DNA of 24,631 bases, taken from assembly GCA_002104905.1 (NCBI GenBank), contig MCFE01000946.1:1-24631 (forward strand). Reading direction: 5' to 3'. The stretch comes from Basidiobolus meristosporus CBS 931.73 (Eukaryota; Basidiobolomycota; Basidiobolomycetes; Basidiobolales; Basidiobolaceae). The translations under genes and the position numbers were made by a program. A model generated the notes under the pieces. It was not told the origin of the DNA. It did not search any database and worked only from the letters and a program-made list of their open reading frames with translations. Below, in pieces: positions 20,401 to 24,631 of this stretch (the stretch's first letter is position 1; each line of letters opens with the position of its first letter).

Positions 20401-20562
20401 TTATAGCTGTCAATAACCTAGCAACATAGGAAGAGACAAAATCCAGCCTATCTAAGGAGTTCAAGATGTCCAATCTAGGAGAACTCAGTTACTACTTAGG
20501 GATTAAGTTCTCCATAGACAGAAGTACCCAGACTATTACCCTAAGCCAATCCAAGTATATAC
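17399..20562 (+). pseudogene. Copy D gag-pol polyprotein, broken and 3'-truncated
   Basis: Gag starts at the PBS ATG and runs through LDGSNYQVWKVKMKMLLQ. The zinc knuckle CNYCKRKGHISDWC keeps its four ligands. Stops: 17612-17614, 17945-17947, 18260-18262 (replacing the Y before the protease IDSGAS motif) and 20427-20429. Single-base changes of frame: an extra A near 18304 and losses near 18692, 19228, 19395, 19812, 19885 and 20137, mostly in short A or T runs. The pre-integrase finger has lost both histidines (LWYRRFGCI). The integrase DLCGP and SDNG motifs remain. [10 protein letters not shown] is kept at about 20381-20410. The RT end and all of RNase H are displaced by copy E. Confidence 0.94.
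20558..20562. repeat. Predicted left target duplication of copy E (TATAC)
   Basis: Five bases of copy D directly before the E LTR. The local D sequence appears to lack about 9 bp here compared with the family (between TATAT and ACTGAAG). The right partner is outside the window. Confidence 0.45.
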
Positions 20563-20912
20563 TGTTGTAAGAGTCTTGGAGATATTGGAAGTGATTTGGA
20601 GAACAAGTAGATTATGTGGTTTTCACTTAATGATTTATTGAATGTAAAAGTAGTATTTATACTTTTACATGGTCTTGGCATTGCAAACACGTAGAATAGG
20701 TTAAGGAAGGTCCCAAGAACATGTGTGCAAAGTTTGGGGCTGTTTGGACAACTTTGAGAATTTTCATGTTCTGGGTACCTGGTATTTTGGTGAAAATATT
20801 CTAAGTAAATCCCGACAAGGAATTTGGTCAGTATTCTCTAGGATTTGAAGGTGATGATCTGAGTGACTAAGTTAGGTGAATATTTAGGTGGAAAATACGA
20901 ATTTTTACAACA
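20563..20912 (-). repeat. 3' LTR of copy E (350 bp)
   Basis: TGTTGTAA to TTACAACA on the plus strand, full length, with intact TATA palindrome and the segment that copy D lost. Confidence 0.95.
20644..20668 (-). promoter_or_regulatory. TATA box within a 9-bp palindrome (copy E LTR)
   Basis: GTAAAAGTA (20644-20652) and TACTTTTAC (20660-20668) are perfect reverse complements flanking a 7-base spacer; on the minus strand the TATAAATA sequence spans the arm and spacer. Confidence 0.6.
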
Positions 20913-20921
20913 CTCCCACTC
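20913..20921 (-). promoter_or_regulatory. Polypurine tract of copy E
   Basis: GAGTGGGAG on the minus strand, next to the LTR and just after the gag-pol stop (20924-20926). Confidence 0.8.
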
Positions 20922-20923
20922 AG

Positions 20924-23900
20924 CTAAATGTTCATACTGACTAGTCCTAATTTTGACCTAAGATATTCAAACTTGTCTCTAGCTAATGGTTTGGTAAATA
21001 TGTCTGCAATCATTTCATCTGTAGGACAGTAAACTAAGCTAACTAAGTTATTCTCTATAGCTTCACGTATGAAATGATGTCTAATATCTATGTGCTTGGT
21101 TCTAGCATGAAAAGTTGGATTTCTACCTAATTGTATACATCCTTGATTATCTTGAAATAAAGTAATAGGCGTTTTTTGACATAGGCCTAAATCTGTAAAG
21201 AGCTTTCTTAACCACATTGCTTCTTTTGTAGCTTCACAGGCTGCCATATACTCTGCCTCTGTAGTAGAAAGTGCTACGGTTGGTTGCTTTCTGGAATTCC
21301 ATGAAATGGCTCCTTTACAGTAGAGAAAGGTGTATCCTGTGGTGGATCTTCTGTCTTCTAAATTTTGTCCCCAATCAGCATCAGAGTATCCCACAAGATC
21401 CTGTTCTGAATCCTTATAAGTGTATCTTAAGCAGATATCAGCAGTTCCTTTTAGGTATCTAAAAATCCGCTTAACTGCTGCAATATGATCAGATCCATAA
21501 TTCTGATTATGTTGGCTGACAACTCCCACTGAATATGAGATATCTGGACGTGTTCCAAGCATGATATAGATCAGTTTCAGATGGCACCAAGCTCTCTTGA
21601 TTTGGTTGAGTTTTGACCAAGTTAAGGTTTGTCTCCATTGGGGTAGCTGCCGGTTTACAGTCTTCCATTTTGTACTTCTTTAGTATATCTTGAATATACT
21701 TGGATTGGCTTAGGGTAATAGTCTGGGTACTTCTGTCTATGGAGAACTTAATCCCTAAGTAGTAACTAAGTTCTCCTAGATCGGACATCTTGAACTCCTT
21801 AGATAGGCTGGATTTAGTCTCTTCCAATGTTTCTAGGTTATTGGCGGCTATAATAAGATCATCCACATATAGAGCTAATAGAACTGGATTTGCTCTATCT
21901 GGCTTATAGTATATACTATAGTCAGCATTACTCCTTTTGAAACTCAAAGATTCCAAATAAGAATCTATCTTGCAATTCCAGGCTCTCGGTGATTGTTTGA
22001 GACCATATAGTGACTTTTTAAGCTTGCAGACCAAATGGGGGTTATCTTGGTCAACAAACCCATCAGGCTGGTCCATATACACGTCCTCATCAAGTTCTCC
22101 ATTCAAAAATGCAGTTTTTACATCCATTTGATGAATAAAAACTTATATTTGGCTGCAATAGCCAATATTAATCTGATGAATTAAACTTGGCTACCGGTGC
22201 AAAGGTCTCAGTATAGTCAAGTCCTTTTGTTTGAGAGTATCCTTTGGCTACAAGTCTTGCTTTGTATCTTTCAATTGTACCATCAGCCTTGTATTTTGTC
22301 TTAAAGACCCATCTGCATCCAATTGATTTTCGGTTGATTGGTAATTTGACTAAGTCCCAAGTTTGATTTTCCATCAGGGCCTGATATTCCTCAGTCATTG
22401 CAGATCTCCAAAACTTTGTCTGAGGGCTATTTAGGGCCTCTTTTACAGTCTGGGGTTCATCAACATGGACTGAATAGGCATAGGCTAAGTTTGTACCCTC
22501 ATTGATATAGTAATTTGGGCTATTTCTTGTCCGATTGGATCTCCGGGCATTTGATACTGGAATGATCACTTCTGGGATATTCCTGGGCACTGATTCTGGC
22601 TGAACCACGGTTGTAGAGTCCTCTGGAGTGAAAAAATTTTCATTGTTTTGCTCTGATTCAATCCTGACAATTGGTGGACTTGAGATCAAATTTTCGTCAT
22701 CATCTGATGTCATTTTTTGTGAAAATTTTGAATTTTCATCAAACAACACATCCCTGGACTTGATCAGCTTCTTTGCTTTGGTATTGTAGAGTCTGTATGC
22801 CTTACTCTCATTGCAGTAGCCCAAAAATATGCATTTTACACTTTTTGGCTCAAATTTTGACTGATTTCCGGCCAGTTTTTTGGCATATGCTGTACACCCA
22901 AATATTCTTAGATGTTCTGCACTTGGTCTGTATCCATACCATGCTTCAAATGGAGTAGAATCACAAAGTATTCTGTTATAACTCCTATTTTTAAGATATA
23001 CAGCAGTGGCAACTGATTCCGCCCAAAAATCATAGGATAATTTTTGATCATGGATCATAGATCTTGCCATATCAATTATTGATCTGTTAGCTCGTTCTGC
23101 TACTCCATTTTGCTGTGGGGAGTATGGTACAGTAGTCTCTTGCTTTATCCCATGAATTTTGCAGAAGTGGATGAAGAGTTTTGAGGTATATTCTCCACCA
23201 TTGTCAGAGCGTATTTTCTTGATTTTTTCACCAGTTTCTCTCTCCACCATGGCTTTAAACTCCCTGAGCTTAGACAGAGCTTCTTCCTTTCTCTCCATGA
23301 AGTAGACCCATGTGTATCTTGTATAATCATCAATAAAAGTGATTAAATACTTCATCCCGCCTAAGGATAAATTTTGCATAGGTCCACACAGATCTGAGTG
23401 AATTAGATCTAATTTTTTCTTAGTTTTGATTAACCCAGAGCTCTTGAACGGTTGTCTGGCTTGTTTCCCATATATGCAGGCTTCACAGTGCTCCAAATTA
23501 GCTGGGGGATCAATTTTCACTCCAGAAATTAGCTGATCTTTGATCATTTTACGCAAATAATCAAAATTGATGTGTCCAAATCTCCTGTGCCAAAGCATTG
23601 GTGTTTCTTCATTTAAGTTACTTATATTGGCTTCCAGATATGATGGAATATAAGTCAACTTGTATAGGTTCTGATCTCTGATGCCCGAAGCAATATGGGC
23701 ACCATTTTGATCAGTGATCCTGCATCCAGAATTGTCAAAACTGAAACTGAGTCCTTCTGCTGTGGCCTTGCTTACAGAGAGTAGGTTCTTGGCTATTTCT
23801 GGTACATAGAGTACTTCTTTAAAGGTCAGTGTATGGCTTCCTTCACTGCTTCTAAGGTTTACTTGGATAGTTCCTTCTCCCACTGCATCAAGTGTTCTAT

Positions 23901-24631
23901 CGTCACCCATGAAAACCTTCTTAATTGGAATTTCTTGATATTGGGTAAAAAGTTCTTTTTGGTGTGTAAAGTGTTGAGAAGCTCCAGAGTCAATATACCA
24001 CGTCTGAGAATCCTTGTTTGTGGTCATATTTAGTGCAGATATGAATAGTCTATCTTCAGTTGTTGCAGCATTTCCATATTCAGGCTTCTTTTGCTGATAA
24101 TCTCTCTTTTTGAAACACCGGTCTGATGTGTGTCCTTTCCTTTTGCAGTAGTTGCAAAATAGGTTGCTGTTGCCTTTGTAGGGTCTTGGGTACCTCCTTT
24201 GTTGGTTATCATTGCTTATTAAAGCATTTTCTTCTTCCTTCTTATTGGCGCTTGATTTTCTTAATTCTTCATCCAGGAGCCTTCCATATACGTAATTTAA
24301 GGTCAAATCTTCAGTTCTGGACTCTAGGGCTGATACAAGGCCCTGAAACTCGTCTGTCAGGCTATTCAGGATGGTAACTATCACATCCTCATCAGTAGTT
24401 GGTACGCCCACAGATTCCATCTCATCTACCAGCAGGGTAATTCTGTTAATTAGATTTTTCATTTCTTCTCCTGGCAGCATCTTTGTAGTAAAGAATTTTC
24501 TTCTCAGATACATTTTCTTGGCAGCTGAACATGACTGGTAGGTGTCTTCTAATGCTCTTCCAGGCATTCTTTGCCGTTTTTTGCTCTTGAGCATTGAATT
24601 AGCAATTTGTCCTTGACATTAAGGCAAATGC
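20924..24631 (-). pseudogene. Copy E gag-pol polyprotein, nearly complete but frameshifted
   Basis: One frame is open from about 24550 to 22179 and covers most of gag, the knuckle CNYCKRKGHTSDRC, protease YIDSGASQHF, pre-integrase finger H..RFGH with C..C, integrase (DLCGP, SDNGGEYTS, QQNGVAERAN) and the start of RT. Losses of one base near 22178 and 22137 shift the frame between KFNS and the catalytic part. The next frame (22127-21575) has [12 protein letters not shown] and [14 protein letters not shown] ~35-bp deletion near 21574 removes the segment before YIMLGT and shifts the frame again. RNase H follows with YSDADWG, STTEAEYMA and FQDNQG, ending at 20924. In gag, extra bases near 24556 and 24577 disturb the N-terminal part. 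The gag start is beyond the window. Confidence 0.94.

Larger units (their letters stand above)
17061..20562 (+). mobile_element. Ty1/copia copy D, interrupted by copy E
   Basis: A plus-strand element: 5' LTR, PBS and gag-pol up to the reverse transcriptase segment TLSQSKYI, where copy E starts at 20563. It sits in copy C's gag. The five bases before it are GTTAG; the expected partner GTTAG and D's 3' half should lie beyond the window. Seven single-base indels and at least four nonsense codons make it non-coding. Confidence 0.95.
20563..24631 (-). mobile_element. Ty1/copia copy E, runs off the window
   Basis: A minus-strand element with an intact 3' LTR (20563-20912) and gag-pol to within gag at the window end; the 5' LTR is outside. 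It is nested in D, which is nested in C, so it is the most recent insertion of this stack. It has the longest intact coding stretch of any copy here, but carries a ~35-bp deletion and several one-base indels. Confidence 0.95.

Noticed and set aside
22773-22958. A ~60-residue antisense open frame repeated opposite pol in several copies
   Set aside because: It is a shadow of the conserved pol sequence on the other strand, with no motif.
23145-23333. A ~62-residue open frame overlapping integrase on the same strand, present in copies B, C, D and E
   Set aside because: It lies in another frame of the integrase region and is preserved because the copies are near-identical; no independent coding signal such as a distinct pattern of third-position change is visible.
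5095-24631. Repeated ~350-bp sequences as a CRISPR-like or satellite array
   Set aside because: They are LTRs: each has TG...CA ends and adjoins a polypurine tract or PBS, and they are kilobases apart in both orientations.

Overview
The window is a transposon graveyard from a eukaryotic nuclear genome, AT-rich, with no intact gene. The host is most likely a filamentous fungus, and perhaps a basidiomycete. Two things point there. The relic DNA transposase at 1066-3112 reads like fungal CACTA/Tnp2 proteins (NLPP, SGP, GDTPA, GFSGQNG and FPM..CG motifs). The copia primer-binding site is complementary to an initiator tRNA-Met with U33, the fungal/plant form, not the animal C33 form. The species cannot be named from the sequence.

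Layout. 1-300 is unassigned. 301-552 is a gag scrap of a Ty1/copia element (+). 553-4055 holds a decayed CACTA-type transposase (+), with coding traces at 1066-3112. 4056-5443 is the 3' end of a copia copy (+, copy A: RT, RNase H, polypurine tract, LTR). 5480-6172 and 10862-12408 are two halves of an unidentified decayed coding region (+). It was split by copy B, a full-length copia element on the minus strand (6173-10857) with two 349-bp LTRs and a 5-bp CCATG target duplication. The downstream half contains three ~205-bp tandem repeats (11121-11737). 12632-12893 is a plus-strand copia pol scrap fused head-on to the truncated LTR of copy C (-, 12892-17060). Copy D (+, 17061-20562) is inserted in C's gag. 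Copy E (-, 20563 to beyond the window) is inserted in D's reverse transcriptase. The order of insertion is therefore C, then D, then E.

All five larger copies belong to one copia family. Its LTRs are about 350 bp with 8-bp terminal inverted repeats (TGTTGTAA...TTACAACA). The PBS lies immediately after the LTR and the polypurine tract is GAGTGGGAG. One long gag-pol frame encodes, in order, a UBN2-like gag, a CCHC zinc knuckle, a DSG protease, a GAG-pre-integrase zinc finger, a DDE integrase, an RVT_2 reverse transcriptase (YVDD) and an RNase H. Every copy is broken: B by eight nonsense codons without any frameshift, C by three nonsense codons and a compensated frameshift pair, D and E mainly by single-base indels plus short deletions.

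I see no convincing new functional system. The points most worth a second look are the half-tRNA-type PBS that also supplies the first gag ATG, the 9-bp palindrome that encloses the LTR TATA box, the unidentified coding region interrupted by B with its 68-residue tandem repeats, and the inverted junction at 12892.
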